NCBI GenBank assembly: GCA_020853775.1
Contig: JADYYH010000112.1
Location: 1-55,171 of the forward strand
Reading direction: 5' to 3'
Length of the DNA stretch: 55,171 nucleotides
Source: Nitrospira sp.
GTDB lineage: Bacteria > Nitrospirota > Nitrospiria > Nitrospirales > Nitrospiraceae
Below the pieces are notes generated by a model that saw only the letters and a list, made by a program, of their open reading frames with translations, did not search any database and had not been told where the DNA came from. Positions within the stretch are counted from its first letter, which is position 1; the number at the start of each line of letters is the position of its first letter. Both the position numbers and the translations under genes were made by a program. Of this stretch, positions 26,050 to 35,101 are shown piece after piece.

Positions 26050-27609
26050 CTACGAGCCAGGGGCAGGCGCTGGGGGGATCCCATCAGCGGGAGAAGCGGG
26101 CGCCCCGGCATCAGGAGCGCTCGGGCCACGATCGGGCGTCACATCCGACGGAGTCGGTCTAGACGGCACCTCCGACGCCGGCACGCTCGCCTGATTCACC
26201 GGCACTGAACTCATTTGGTTGTACGTAAACTGTGTCGCCCCCGATGACTTGTCATCAACCGAGGCTTTCACCGGTTGCGCTGCAATTGGCTCTTCGAGTG
26301 ACTCTAATACGACTTCAATGCGGCGGTTTTTCTTGCGTCCCTCTTCAGTCCCGTTGCTCGCCACAGGACGGCTGGCTCCATACCCCACGGCAGACAGCTT
26401 CGCGGAATCCATTCCACCTTTCTCGACCAGATAGCGTACGATCTCTGCCGCACGGGCCTTGGATAATTCCCAATTAGTTGGAAATACGTCCTTCAAGGAC
26501 GGGCCGATTTCCATGTTATCGGAATGACCTTCGACGCGGACCTGCTGGCCGCCGGCGGTCGTTGTGAGGTACGCTGTCAGTTCCTCAAGGATGGGTACCC
26601 CCGCGGGTTTCACTTTGATTTCCCCGGACTCGTATTCCAACTGGTCCGCCAGGTCGTCAAGATTGAGCCTCTGACTTCTTCGAGCGCGTTCGATCTTTCC
26701 CTTTCCGGTCGAACGGGCTTCACTCGCATCAGAGACAGACGCATCTGCCTTCGAAACCATCACGGGCTGCACGGCAGCCGCCTGATGATCAAGCTCTCCG
26801 CCGTCAGATTGCATGGCTTCGAGGGGCACGCCATGCTTGGAACGAAGACGATCTCCCACGAGGGCTCGGGCCGAAGCCTTGGACAATACCGCAGTGGCCG
26901 TGTGAGGTTCTGTCGCGAGCACCCTCACTTCGCCGATCTTTCGCTCGGGCAGGCCGCCTCCCGTACGGAACACTTCCATATAGTCACCGGACCGGAGGCC
27001 ATCGTCCTGCCCTTTATCGAGGTATACCACATTGCCCTGCGACACGAGCGACATGTGTTTATCAGCCTGTAGCTCGACGATCATACCTTCCACATCTGGC
27101 CCTGAAGACACAGGCTCGCTGATTTCCTCTGCAGAAGGAGGTGTAAAACGCATGACGGGATCGCCGGGGGACAGGGGGGCGTACGATCGTACCACCTGCA
27201 CACCCACCAGCACCGGATCCAACTGAACGACTTTCACAACACCGACCCGGTTGATGACATACCCGAGATACTGCTTGGTGATGGGATGGAACACCTTCCG
27301 AGACCACCGATAGACGGTGTACAAATCACCGATCGCGGCTTCGCCCGGATTTTTCAGTTTCAGATACAGCGTATCCGTGCCGGACCATCCCAGCATCATC
27401 CGGTTGCCGGACAATTGGTTATCGCCGGTAATGACATTGATGACACCCTCAATCGGCATCTCCTGTCGAATTGACCCGGCGGCATAGATCAATGCTGCGT
27501 CACCCAGTCGCACGCTTTGCGCATTCTGAGCGTAAACAGGAATGGCTGTTACAGCCATGAGACTGCACGAGAGGATGGTCAGACTGGCGCGCATAAATAA
27601 TATCCTCAT
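26050..27609 (-). CDS. OmpA-family peptidoglycan-associated protein
   Basis: About 519 residues from ATG 27609 (MRILFMRASLTIL); an in-frame ATG at 27594, preceded by GAGGAT, is an alternative. A signal peptide ends near PVYAQ. The N-terminal 270 residues hold repeated beta-rich segments (GDLYTVYRWSR, GDYMEVFRTGG) like those of LysM-adjacent outer-membrane assembly proteins, but I do not name the domain. The OmpA domain at about 330-440 has the peptidoglycan-binding pattern VRVEGHSDN, NWELSKARAAEIVRYL and NRRIEVVL. A Pro/Ser/Ala-rich tail of about 60 residues closes it. It should anchor the outer membrane to the cell wall. Confidence 0.85.
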   Translation of the reverse strand: MRILFMRASLTILSCSLMAVTAIPVYAQNAQSVRLGDAALIYAAGSIRQEMPIEGVINVITGDNQLSGNRMMLGWSGTDTLYLKLKNPGEAAIGDLYTVYRWSRKVFHPITKQYLGYVINRVGVVKVVQLDPVLVGVQVVRSYAPLSPGDPVMRFTPPSAEEISEPVSSGPDVEGMIVELQADKHMSLVSQGNVVYLDKGQDDGLRSGDYMEVFRTGGGLPERKIGEVRVLATEPHTATAVLSKASARALVGDRLRSKHGVPLEAMQSDGGELDHQAAAVQPVMVSKADASVSDASEARSTGKGKIERARRSQRLNLDDLADQLEYESGEIKVKPAGVPILEELTAYLTTTAGGQQVRVEGHSDNMEIGPSLKDVFPTNWELSKARAAEIVRYLVEKGGMDSAKLSAVGYGASRPVASNGTEEGRKKNRRIEVVLESLEEPIAAQPVKASVDDKSSGATQFTYNQMSSVPVNQASVPASEVPSRPTPSDVTPDRGPSAPDAGAPASPADGIPPAPAPGS

Positions 27610-28159
27610 ATTGATCACACCTAGGAGGGTTGTCTGTAGCAACCTTAGCAAACAGCAGAGGCTTGTCAAGAAACCGGCCGGACAGCAATGGTTTGAATCA
27701 GGTGACCGTGGATGGTATCGTGAGGTTGAGGCCGAATACTCTCGCGGAACCACCATTGAGCGGGGGACGAATGGGAACGGAGAAACGACGCATCAACACG
27801 CAGATGCCTCGACGAACGAAGGTTCACCCATCCACGCCCTTGGCATCGGAATGGGATGTCGGTGGCGGATCTCCCCCCTCTGGCCTGAGAACTCCGGCCA
27901 GCCACATGAGGTCGGCCTCCTCGCATGATCATTCGACCAACGATGTTTCGCCAGCATCGCGCCCAGAGCCCCCAAACAATCCCCGCGAATCGTGACAATC
28001 GGCGCTCGCTCCTAACTGCTGGACAGTATTCACATTCTAGGACTATCGGGACTAAAGCCCTAGGTCCTTTGTGCGCTTGCTATTAAAAATGGGCAAGGGC
28101 TAAGATTCCGACCTCCTAAATAGCCTTATAAGCCCTCAAACCTGTTGAGGTTCGAGCCA
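27610..28159. promoter_or_regulatory. Regulatory region upstream of the nuo operon, with a structured inverted repeat
   Basis: A 550-base gap between the divergent OmpA-family gene and nuoA, without a credible gene. A nested inverted repeat spans 28039-28068: outer arms AGGAC/GTCCT, inner arms GGGACT/AGCCCT with one mismatch around AA. Just beyond it, TTGCTA (28077-28082) and TAAGAT (28101-28106), 18 bases apart, are a weak -35/-10 pair (4 of 6 each) about 55 bases before nuoA. The ribosome site TTGAGG lies 9 bases before the nuoA ATG. Confidence 0.35.
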
Positions 28160-28543
28160 ATGGCCGGTTCCGAGCTCCTCTTAGAGTATCTCAGTCGATA
28201 TTTTCCGATACTCGTCTTTGTATTCATCGCACTGGCGTTCGGCGCCGGCACGCTGCTCATCAGCTACTTTGTTCAACCCAAGTACCCTGAACCAGAGAAA
28301 CTTTCGACGTATGAGTGCGGCTCTGAACCTTTTTCTGACGCCAGAATGCCGTTTCCTGTGCGTTACTATATTTTCGCGATGCTGTTCGTGATCTTCGATG
28401 TGGAAGTCATCTTTCTTTATCCCTGGGCCATTGTCTTTAATAAGATCGGCCTCATCGGCCTGGTCGAGATGTTGATCTTCATCGGTCTTTTCCTCGTCGC
28501 CTATGTTTACGCCTGGCGAAAAGGAGCATTGGAATGGGATTAA
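28160..28543 (+). CDS. nuoA: NADH-quinone oxidoreductase subunit A
   Basis: 127 residues from ATG 28160; GAGG lies 9 bases upstream. Three membrane helices, with the family motif [20 protein letters not shown] in the first loop (the Cys in YECG is the conserved one) and [12 protein letters not shown] in the second helix. It is a small membrane subunit at the junction of the proton-pumping arm and the quinone site. First gene of the operon; its end overlaps nuoB by 10 bases. Confidence 0.95.
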   Translation: MAGSELLLEYLSRYFPILVFVFIALAFGAGTLLISYFVQPKYPEPEKLSTYECGSEPFSDARMPFPVRYYIFAMLFVIFDVEVIFLYPWAIVFNKIGLIGLVEMLIFIGLFLVAYVYAWRKGALEWD

Positions 28544-29061
28544 TTCAGCTGGGCGGCCACGATAAAGACGGCTCACCCGACGTCATTACTCTCACGGTTG
28601 AAAAAGCTGTGAATTGGGCCAGAAAAGGATCCTTATGGCCAATGACCTTCGGCCTGGCCTGCTGCGCCATTGAAATGATCGCGGCCGTCTCATCCCGCTA
28701 CGATATGGATCGTTACGGAGCCGGCGTGTTTCGGGCCTCCCCCCGCCAATCCGACCTCATGATCGTCGCAGGAACCGTTTGTCGGCGCATGGCCCCGGTG
28801 ATTCGTAAAATTTACGATCAGATGCCCGAACCGAAGTACGTAATTGCCATGGGCTCCTGCGCCACCTCGGGAAACATTTACGACAGTTACAGTGTGGTTC
28901 AGGGAGTCGATCGATTCGTGCCGGTCGACATTTATGTGCCGGGATGTCCTCCCACTCCAGAAGCCCTCTTCGACGGCATTCTGAAATTGCAGGAGCGCAT
29001 CATGCAAAAGCGCGTGTTCCTTTCCCAGCCCAAGGAAGTGAAGGACGCCCTGAAGGTCTGA
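28534..29061 (+). CDS. nuoB: NADH-quinone oxidoreductase subunit B
   Basis: 175 residues. The four ligands of cluster N2, the electron donor to quinone, are all present: Cys43 and Cys44 (the adjacent pair in LACCAIEM), Cys109 (GSCATSG) and Cys138 (VPGCPP). It sits in the hydrophilic connecting module next to NuoD. It overlaps nuoA by 10 bases and nuoC follows after 18. Confidence 0.97.
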   Translation: MGLIQLGGHDKDGSPDVITLTVEKAVNWARKGSLWPMTFGLACCAIEMIAAVSSRYDMDRYGAGVFRASPRQSDLMIVAGTVCRRMAPVIRKIYDQMPEPKYVIAMGSCATSGNIYDSYSVVQGVDRFVPVDIYVPGCPPTPEALFDGILKLQERIMQKRVFLSQPKEVKDALKV

Positions 29062-29079
29062 CGGACGGAAATCGACGGC

Positions 29080-29577
29080 ATGAGTCAGCTAGCAAAACGT
29101 ATCGAGGACACCTTTCCCGGCACCTGCACGAAAGTGGTGGAGTGGCGCGGGGACGTGGCCGTCACAGTCAAGCGTGAGAACTTGCACGATGTAGCCCGGT
29201 TTCTGCGGGACGACCCCGCCTTGCGCTTCGACTACATCGTCCATGTCAGTTCGGTGGACTGGCCTGACGACGAGGAGCGTTTTGAAGTGGTGTACGAGGT
29301 CTATTCGATTCGGACCCGACAGCGTATCCGCCTGAAATCACGGGTCCCGGAATCGGACTGTATCGTAGACTCCTTGACCGACGTCTGGAAAGGCGCTGAT
29401 TTCATGGAGCGCGAAGTGTACGACATGATGGGGATCCGGTTTCGCAACCATCCTGATCTTCGTCGCATCTTGATGCCGGACGAATACGAGGAAGGATATC
29501 CGTTGCGCAAAGATTTTCCACTTCGTGGCAAAGGTTGGCGCGACACATTCGAATTTTTGGATGAACCGACCCGATAG
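29080..29577 (+). CDS. nuoC: NADH-quinone oxidoreductase subunit C
   Basis: 165 residues, a separate NuoC rather than the NuoCD fusion of E. coli. The 30-kDa subunit signature ERxVYDMMGIxFxxHPDLRR is readable (EREVYDMMGIRF, HPDLRRIL), followed by DYPLRKDFPLRG-like sequence (GYPLRKDFPLRG). It is a structural part of the quinone module. nuoD starts 28 bases later. Confidence 0.96.
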   Translation: MSQLAKRIEDTFPGTCTKVVEWRGDVAVTVKRENLHDVARFLRDDPALRFDYIVHVSSVDWPDDEERFEVVYEVYSIRTRQRIRLKSRVPESDCIVDSLTDVWKGADFMEREVYDMMGIRFRNHPDLRRILMPDEYEEGYPLRKDFPLRGKGWRDTFEFLDEPTR

Positions 29578-29605
29578 GAAACAGGTTTTCTCTCACTGAA
29601 CGATC

Positions 29606-30853
29606 ATGTCACAGTTCGAAGATCAAAGAACGACAGTCTATAAGGTCGATCCCGAGCATCCTGAGAGCGAGACGCTTCCCACGCTCCGGACCGAAGAACT
29701 CCTGCTCAATATGGGCCCTCAACACCCCAGCACTCATGGTGTGCTGAAGGTGATTCTGGAGTTGGAAGGCGAGCGATTGGTCAAGTCGACTCCGGTTATG
29801 GGCTTTCTTCACCGCGGCGTGGAAAAGCTGGCTGAAGAAGGGACGTACCATCAGTTCATCCCGCATACGGATCGGCTCGACTACGTCTGCGCGATGTATA
29901 ACAACTTTGCCTACTGCCGGGCGGTTGAGAAATTGATGAACATCACCGTACCGGATCGCGCTGAATACTTGCGTACGATTGTCGCGGAGATTCAACGTAT
30001 CATCGGCCACCAATTCTGGCTGGGTACGCAAGCGCTTGATATCGGTGCGATGACCGTGTTCTTTTATTGCTTCCGGGATCGGGAAATTCTACTGGACTGG
30101 TTTGATGAACTCTGCGGCGCCCGTCTGACAACCAGCTGGTATCGCATCGGAGGTGTGGAACGCGACTTTACGCCGTCGTTGTTTGCCAAACTGAAGCAAT
30201 TCCTCGATTACTTCCCACCGAAGATCGACGAATACGTCATTTTCCTTGAGAAGAATCGTATCTGGCTAGCACGCACGAAGGGCGTGGCCGTTATTTCAGC
30301 AGAAGATGCGTTGAGCTTTGGCTTGAGCGGACCAACGTTGCGAGGGTCCGGCGTTGATTTCGATCTTCGCAAATACGAACCCTATTCCGCATATCCCAAG
30401 TGCGAATTCAGCGTCCCTGTCGGCAAGAACGGCGACACCTACGATCGGTACTGGATTCGCGTGCAGGAGCTCTACGAGAGCGTCAAGATCATCCGCCAGT
30501 GCCTGGAGCAGATCCAGGACGGGCCGATTATGGCAGACGTACCCAGCGTGACTCTCCCGCCAAAAGAACGCGTGTTCACGAACTTGGAATCTATGATTCA
30601 GCAGTTCAAACTGTTCTCGCAGGGATTCAATGCACCTCCCGGAGAAATCTACTGCGGGACTGAAGCGCATAAAGGCGAGTTAGGTTTCTATATCGTCAGT
30701 ACGGGCGGCGGGAAGCCGTACCGGCTGAAAATCCGCGCTCCCTCGTTTATTCACATGGGAGCATTCGATCATATGTCGAAAGGCTATATGATCTCCGACG
30801 CCGTGACGATTTTCGGAACGTACGACATCGTCATGGGAGAGTGTGACAGATAA
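29606..30853 (+). CDS. nuoD: NADH-quinone oxidoreductase subunit D
   Basis: 415 residues, the 49-kDa subunit that forms the quinone-binding cavity with NuoB. The family patterns are clear: MGPQHPSTHGVL with the quinone-headgroup His, GFLHRGVEKL, and the C-terminal DIVMGECDR (usually DIVFGEVDR). It is related to the large subunit of NiFe hydrogenases but lacks the metal-binding cysteines. The gene is followed by an 80-base gap where E, F and later H would be expected in some other layouts. Confidence 0.97.
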   Translation: MSQFEDQRTTVYKVDPEHPESETLPTLRTEELLLNMGPQHPSTHGVLKVILELEGERLVKSTPVMGFLHRGVEKLAEEGTYHQFIPHTDRLDYVCAMYNNFAYCRAVEKLMNITVPDRAEYLRTIVAEIQRIIGHQFWLGTQALDIGAMTVFFYCFRDREILLDWFDELCGARLTTSWYRIGGVERDFTPSLFAKLKQFLDYFPPKIDEYVIFLEKNRIWLARTKGVAVISAEDALSFGLSGPTLRGSGVDFDLRKYEPYSAYPKCEFSVPVGKNGDTYDRYWIRVQELYESVKIIRQCLEQIQDGPIMADVPSVTLPPKERVFTNLESMIQQFKLFSQGFNAPPGEIYCGTEAHKGELGFYIVSTGGGKPYRLKIRAPSFIHMGAFDHMSKGYMISDAVTIFGTYDIVMGECDR

Positions 30854-30862
30854 GCATATTGA

Positions 30863-30901
30863 GAGTGGCGAGTGCGGAATTCTGAATTTCTCACTTCACT
30901 C
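30863..30901. repeat. Imperfect inverted repeat between nuoD and nuoG
   Basis: In the 80-base gap, GAGTG (30863-30867) faces CACTC (30897-30901), with a second, offset pair (GAGTG 30870-30874, CACT 30892-30895) and a repeated GAATT in the centre. It looks like a small palindromic unit of the REP type rather than a terminator, since no T run follows. It marks the only large gap of the operon. Confidence 0.35.
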
Positions 30902-30933
30902 CAAACACTTATAACTGAGTACTAGGCCAAAGT

Positions 30934-33633
30934 ATGGGTTTGAAACCAGCGACCAATCCCGACGTTGAAGCCGCGACCATTGAACTGTCTATTGACGGAC
31001 GAACGGTCTCGGCCAAGGATGGCGTCTCCCTTTACGATGTGATCGCCAGCACCGGCAAAATTATCCCTGCCATGTGCTACCACTACACCTTCGATCCGTT
31101 CGGGTCGTGCGGAATGTGCCTCGTGATGCAGGAAGGGAAGAAGGCTCCGGTCCGATCCTGCACTGCCAAGGCCGCTGCCGGCATGGTAATCAGGACCGAC
31201 GGTGACGACCTTTTCGCCGCCCGAAAGAAGGCAGTCGAAAAACATCTTTCCGTCCATCCCCTGGACTGTCCGGTCTGTGACGCGGACGGGCACTGCGAAC
31301 TTCAGGACATGGCATTTCAACATGGCGTCACCAATCTGGCCAACGCCAAACAAAAGTTCATTCCGGAAGACACTCGTAGCCTGGTGCTGGACTTCAACAT
31401 GAACCGCTGCATCGCCTGCGCGGAATGCATCAACGTCTGCAAAGACGTGCTGATGATCGATGCACTGCAATTCATGAAGAAGGGCGGCTTCAACCAGGTT
31501 GTGGCCAAGGGAGACCAGCCGCTCGCGTGCGAATTCTGCGGGGATTGCTTGGCCGTGTGTCCAGTCGGTGCCATCACGAACAAATATTCGAAATATCTCT
31601 ACAAGCCGTGGCAAATGAAGAAGACCACGACCACGTGCAACTATTGTGGCGACGGTTGCCAAATGCACCTCGAAACGAAAGACACGGAAGTCGTTCGCGT
31701 CACGTCGCCGCTTTCCTGGAAAAACAAATGGGGCGACCGGTCAGAAACCGCCAAGGGACATGGCGGACTGTGTGTTCGGGGACGATTCGGATTTCAATAC
31801 ATCGATAGTCAGCAACGACTCAGGCAACCACTGGTTCGCACCGGTGACACGCTGAAGGAAACGCCCTGGCTCGATGCCATGCAGGCCGTCATCGATCAGT
31901 TGTCAGAGATCCACCGCAAACACGGCCCGGAATCGATTGCCGGACTCATCACAGCCCGCTGCACCAACGAAGAACTCTACTTATTTCAGAAGCTCATGCG
32001 TGGCGGTTTCAGGACCAATCAACTCGACAGTAGCGCCCGGTACGGCCACCTGAATTACGTGCACGCCGTCCGACATGCCGTCGGCATCGGCCGACCGCTC
32101 AACGATTGGGAAGATCTGACCAAGGCCAAGGCTGTCCTCGTCATTGGTTCCAATATTACGGAAACCAATCCACTGACCGCCGTCCGCATTAAAGAAGCCA
32201 TCCGTGTCTATCACGCGCAAGTGATCGTCGTCGATTCATCGAATACGAATATCGCCCAACTGGCCTCCCATCCACTCCTGGTGAAGCCGGATACGGAATC
32301 ATTGCTGATCGATGGTCTGGTTAAAGCCGTCATCGAACAGGATCTGGTTGATGAATCCAGTACGAACCAACACCCCCAGGCATTTGCAGCTTTGAAACAA
32401 GCTGTAGATCAAGTGTCCCTGGACGATGTATCGCGGGCGACCGGGGTATCGGTCGAACAGATCCGCGAGGTGGCTGCCATTTTTGCGGAAGCGCCGCGAG
32501 CCGTGGCATTGTGCGCAGAGGGCATCGTCCGCCGTCCCAACGGATACGAGAATGTCCTCAAGCTCATTGACCTCGCATGGGTCACCGGAAAATTGGGGCA
32601 ACCAGGATCCGGTGTCACGACCGTCACCGAGGAGGTGAATGAACAGGGCGCCATCGACATGGGTGTGGCTCCTGAGTTCCTTCCAGGGCAGGCTCGCTTC
32701 GACGATCCTGGCGCACGTGAACGGTTCGGGAAGGCGTGGGAAGTGACTCTTCCGGCGATCGGCACTGGCGCCAATCTTTCTGAGATTTTCGCCCGCATTC
32801 ACAAGGGCCAAATCAAAGCGCTGTATGTCATCGGGGAAAACCCACTGGCGACACTGCCGGCCTCCATGGATGTGAAAGGGGCCCTCGGCAAGCTGCAACT
32901 GCTGATCGTTCAGGACCCGTTTCTGACCGAAACGGGCCGTATGGCACATGTGGTACTCCCAGCGGCCACCTATGCGGAAAAAGATGGGACGTTTACCAAT
33001 CTTGAAGGAAAAGTACTGCGTGTCCGCCAGGCGGTTGATCAAGTCGGCGAAAGCCTGCCGGACTGGCATATTATGACGGCCTTAGCCAACGGCCTCGGTT
33101 ACGAATGGCCCTATCAGTCACCGCAGGATGTGCAGAACGAGATTATGAAGCTGCTCCCAGGTTACTACAACCTCGGTCAGCCGCGCCGCATTTCTCCCTC
33201 AGCTGACACCTATCTCTCCAACGGCTATTCTGCCGATGTCGCCACTCGATACCGGCGAAAGTCGGCCGTAGACGACCACTCACGGCCATTTACCCTGGTG
33301 ATGGGCCAAGTTCTCTACCATTCCGGGAAAATGTCCACGCAGGCGTCAGGGCTCATCAACATCGAGCCCAACAACGGGCGCGTACGAATGAATCCGGCCG
33401 ATGTGGAAAAACTTGGCCTGAGCGAACAATCCACTGTCCGCTTGACCTCGCAGCAAGCATCTGTGCAGGCGGGAGTGAAAGCAGACCCGGATATCCAAGC
33501 TGGATCATGCTTTTTCCCCGAGCATTTTAATGAGCCTCCAATAAAAGATTTGATGACGCCCGAAGTCGATGCCGTGACAGGTGTGCCGTATTTCAAATCG
33601 ACGCGTGTAAAGATTGAAAAGGTTGGTGCGTAA
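30934..33633 (+). CDS. nuoG: NADH-quinone oxidoreductase subunit G, formate-dehydrogenase-like form
   Basis: 899 residues. The order of cluster motifs is: [2Fe-2S] Cys48, 59, 62, 76; the His-Cys3 cluster His108, Cys112, 115, 121; then two full CxxCxxCxxxC sets, Cys159-169 and Cys199-209; then CxxCxxxC at 235-242 with a later Cys in GLCVRG, and a molybdopterin-oxidoreductase-type body. E. coli and Thermus NuoG have only part of the second set, so this one has room for one extra [4Fe-4S] cluster, as in formate dehydrogenase alpha subunits. The FdhA catalytic Cys/Sec position is Gly here (DSSARYGH), so it should not be a formate dehydrogenase. nuoE and nuoF, its usual NADH module partners, are not beside it. 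Confidence 0.92.
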   Translation: MGLKPATNPDVEAATIELSIDGRTVSAKDGVSLYDVIASTGKIIPAMCYHYTFDPFGSCGMCLVMQEGKKAPVRSCTAKAAAGMVIRTDGDDLFAARKKAVEKHLSVHPLDCPVCDADGHCELQDMAFQHGVTNLANAKQKFIPEDTRSLVLDFNMNRCIACAECINVCKDVLMIDALQFMKKGGFNQVVAKGDQPLACEFCGDCLAVCPVGAITNKYSKYLYKPWQMKKTTTTCNYCGDGCQMHLETKDTEVVRVTSPLSWKNKWGDRSETAKGHGGLCVRGRFGFQYIDSQQRLRQPLVRTGDTLKETPWLDAMQAVIDQLSEIHRKHGPESIAGLITARCTNEELYLFQKLMRGGFRTNQLDSSARYGHLNYVHAVRHAVGIGRPLNDWEDLTKAKAVLVIGSNITETNPLTAVRIKEAIRVYHAQVIVVDSSNTNIAQLASHPLLVKPDTESLLIDGLVKAVIEQDLVDESSTNQHPQAFAALKQAVDQVSLDDVSRATGVSVEQIREVAAIFAEAPRAVALCAEGIVRRPNGYENVLKLIDLAWVTGKLGQPGSGVTTVTEEVNEQGAIDMGVAPEFLPGQARFDDPGARERFGKAWEVTLPAIGTGANLSEIFARIHKGQIKALYVIGENPLATLPASMDVKGALGKLQLLIVQDPFLTETGRMAHVVLPAATYAEKDGTFTNLEGKVLRVRQAVDQVGESLPDWHIMTALANGLGYEWPYQSPQDVQNEIMKLLPGYYNLGQPRRISPSADTYLSNGYSADVATRYRRKSAVDDHSRPFTLVMGQVLYHSGKMSTQASGLINIEPNNGRVRMNPADVEKLGLSEQSTVRLTSQQASVQAGVKADPDIQAGSCFFPEHFNEPPIKDLMTPEVDAVTGVPYFKSTRVKIEKVGA

Positions 33634-33677
33634 GAGTAAGCTCGTCCGTCTTTTTGATGTCGTTATAGGTGGTGCGA

Positions 33678-34265
33678 ATGAGTGTCGGAGCGTTGACCAA
33701 GAAAGTTCTGCAGGCGGCGTTGTTCTATGAAATCTGGGACGCCATGAAGGTCACCTTCAAGCACATGTTCCATAAACCCATTACGTTTCAGTATCCCCGC
33801 GAGCAGCGCACCATTCCGGACGGTCATCGGGGTGCCCTTGGCCTGCTTCGCTACAGCGATGGTCGTGATCGCTGCGTCGGCTGCGACCTCTGTGAAGCGG
33901 CCTGCCCCTCTCGCTGCATCAAGGTGATCAGCCAGGAAGATCCCGAACGACCGCTGCAGCGTTTTGCCAGCGAGTTTTACATCGACATCACCAAGTGTGT
34001 CTTTTGTGGATATTGCGTGGAAGCCTGCCCGGTCAACGCGCTGGCGATGACGAAAATGTATGAATACTCCACCCACGACAAGCGAACCCTCCTCTTCGAC
34101 AAAAAACGGCTCTACGAGGTCGGCGAACGCCACCTTGAGGATGCGAAAAAATATTTGTACGCCCATAATCAAGAAAAGAATTCGGACGAAAGCCGGGAGT
34201 ATCGTTATTACTTTCCGCAGTCCGTCCTGAAGCCCACACAATCACAACCCAAACATTTGAGCTGA
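33678..34265 (+). CDS. nuoI: NADH-quinone oxidoreductase subunit I, 2[4Fe-4S] ferredoxin-like
   Basis: About 195 residues from ATG 33678 (MSVGALTKK), with AGGTGG 5 bases upstream; the in-frame GTG at 33669 is less likely. Two cluster motifs, CVGCDLCEAACP and CVFCGYCVEACP, carry clusters N6a and N6b between NuoG and NuoB. The N-terminal segment (FKHMFHKPITFQYP) is the membrane-contacting helix of the family. It lies 44 bases after nuoG; there is no space for nuoH, which normally stands between them. Confidence 0.96.
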   Translation: MSVGALTKKVLQAALFYEIWDAMKVTFKHMFHKPITFQYPREQRTIPDGHRGALGLLRYSDGRDRCVGCDLCEAACPSRCIKVISQEDPERPLQRFASEFYIDITKCVFCGYCVEACPVNALAMTKMYEYSTHDKRTLLFDKKRLYEVGERHLEDAKKYLYAHNQEKNSDESREYRYYFPQSVLKPTQSQPKHLS

Positions 34266-34276
34266 ATCGTACCGTT

Positions 34277-34801
34277 ATGGCTTTCGTGTTTTTCGCGTAT
34301 TTCGCAGTGGTCAGTATTGTCGCCGGCATTCTCACCGTAGCGTTGAAGAATCCTGTGCAATGCGGTTTGGCACTTCTCGCCCTGCTGCTCCACGTCTCAG
34401 GCCTATTTGTCATGTTGAACGCCGAATTCCTCTGGGCCGTTCAGGTCATCGTCTACGCTGGCGCCATTCTGGTTCTCTATCTGTTTGTGCTCATGCTGTT
34501 GAACCTCAAAACCGACGACCGCTATTTCCATGCCAGAACGCCGTATCTCCTTGCGCCGGCTGTCATCGGGTTGATCTACCTGCTATTCCTGTTGGTACGT
34601 TCGCCGTTCAGTGGTTCCCGAGGTGATGCCTCTACGGCCGCGATCCTTCTGAACGGAGACGCGCATGCGGTGGGCATCAAGATGTTTAGCGAGTATTTGC
34701 TCCAATTTGAAATTATCGGTGTGTTCCTGACAGGAGCAATCGTCGGCGCAATCGTTTTGGCCAAAGCGCCCAGATCCATCGAGACGAGGCGGGACGCATG
34801 A
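34277..34801 (+). CDS. nuoJ: NADH-quinone oxidoreductase subunit J
   Basis: 174 residues with five membrane helices. The family segment VQVIVYAGAILVLYLFVLML (TM3, which forms a pi-bulge coupling element) is intact. It ends in a 4-base ATGA overlap with nuoK, typical of translational coupling. Confidence 0.95.
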   Translation: MAFVFFAYFAVVSIVAGILTVALKNPVQCGLALLALLLHVSGLFVMLNAEFLWAVQVIVYAGAILVLYLFVLMLLNLKTDDRYFHARTPYLLAPAVIGLIYLLFLLVRSPFSGSRGDASTAAILLNGDAHAVGIKMFSEYLLQFEIIGVFLTGAIVGAIVLAKAPRSIETRRDA

Positions 34802-35100
34802 TCCCTTTATCCGCCTACGTTGCAGTCAGCGCCATCCTCTTTACCACCGGTCTACTCGGCGTCCTCATCCGACGCAATTTTATTATCGTGCTGATGTCCG
34901 TCGAAATTATGCTCAACGCGGCCACCATCAATCTGGTCGCCTTTTCTCATTATCTCGAGTCCATGCAGGGGCAGATCGTGGCGTTGTTTATCATCGCCAT
35001 CGCAGCGGGAGAAGCGGCCATCGGGCTGGCCATCATTATTGTCGTGTTCCGCGGGAAGATCTCGACCAACGTGGACGAAATGAACCTATTGAAGTGGTAA
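34798..35100 (+). CDS. nuoK: NADH-quinone oxidoreductase subunit K
   Basis: 100 residues, three membrane helices. The two membrane-embedded glutamates of the proton path are present, in MSVEIMLNA and AAGEAAIGLA. It overlaps nuoJ by 4 bases, and nuoL begins one base after its stop. Confidence 0.96.
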   Translation: MIPLSAYVAVSAILFTTGLLGVLIRRNFIIVLMSVEIMLNAATINLVAFSHYLESMQGQIVALFIIAIAAGEAAIGLAIIIVVFRGKISTNVDEMNLLKW

Positions 35101-35101
35101 C

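Noticed and set aside
27630-27998. ORFs of about 110-120 residues on both strands in the gap before nuoA
   Set aside because: Their composition is random-looking (Arg, Ser and Pro rich), they lack ribosome sites and they overlap each other; nothing supports coding.
30854-30933. Remnant of nuoE, nuoF or nuoH between nuoD and nuoG
   Set aside because: Only 80 bases are present and no frame gives a recognisable fragment.
30934-33633. Formate dehydrogenase alpha subunit instead of NuoG
   Set aside because: Although the cluster layout is FdhA-like, the catalytic Cys/Sec position is Gly and the gene lies inside the nuo operon.
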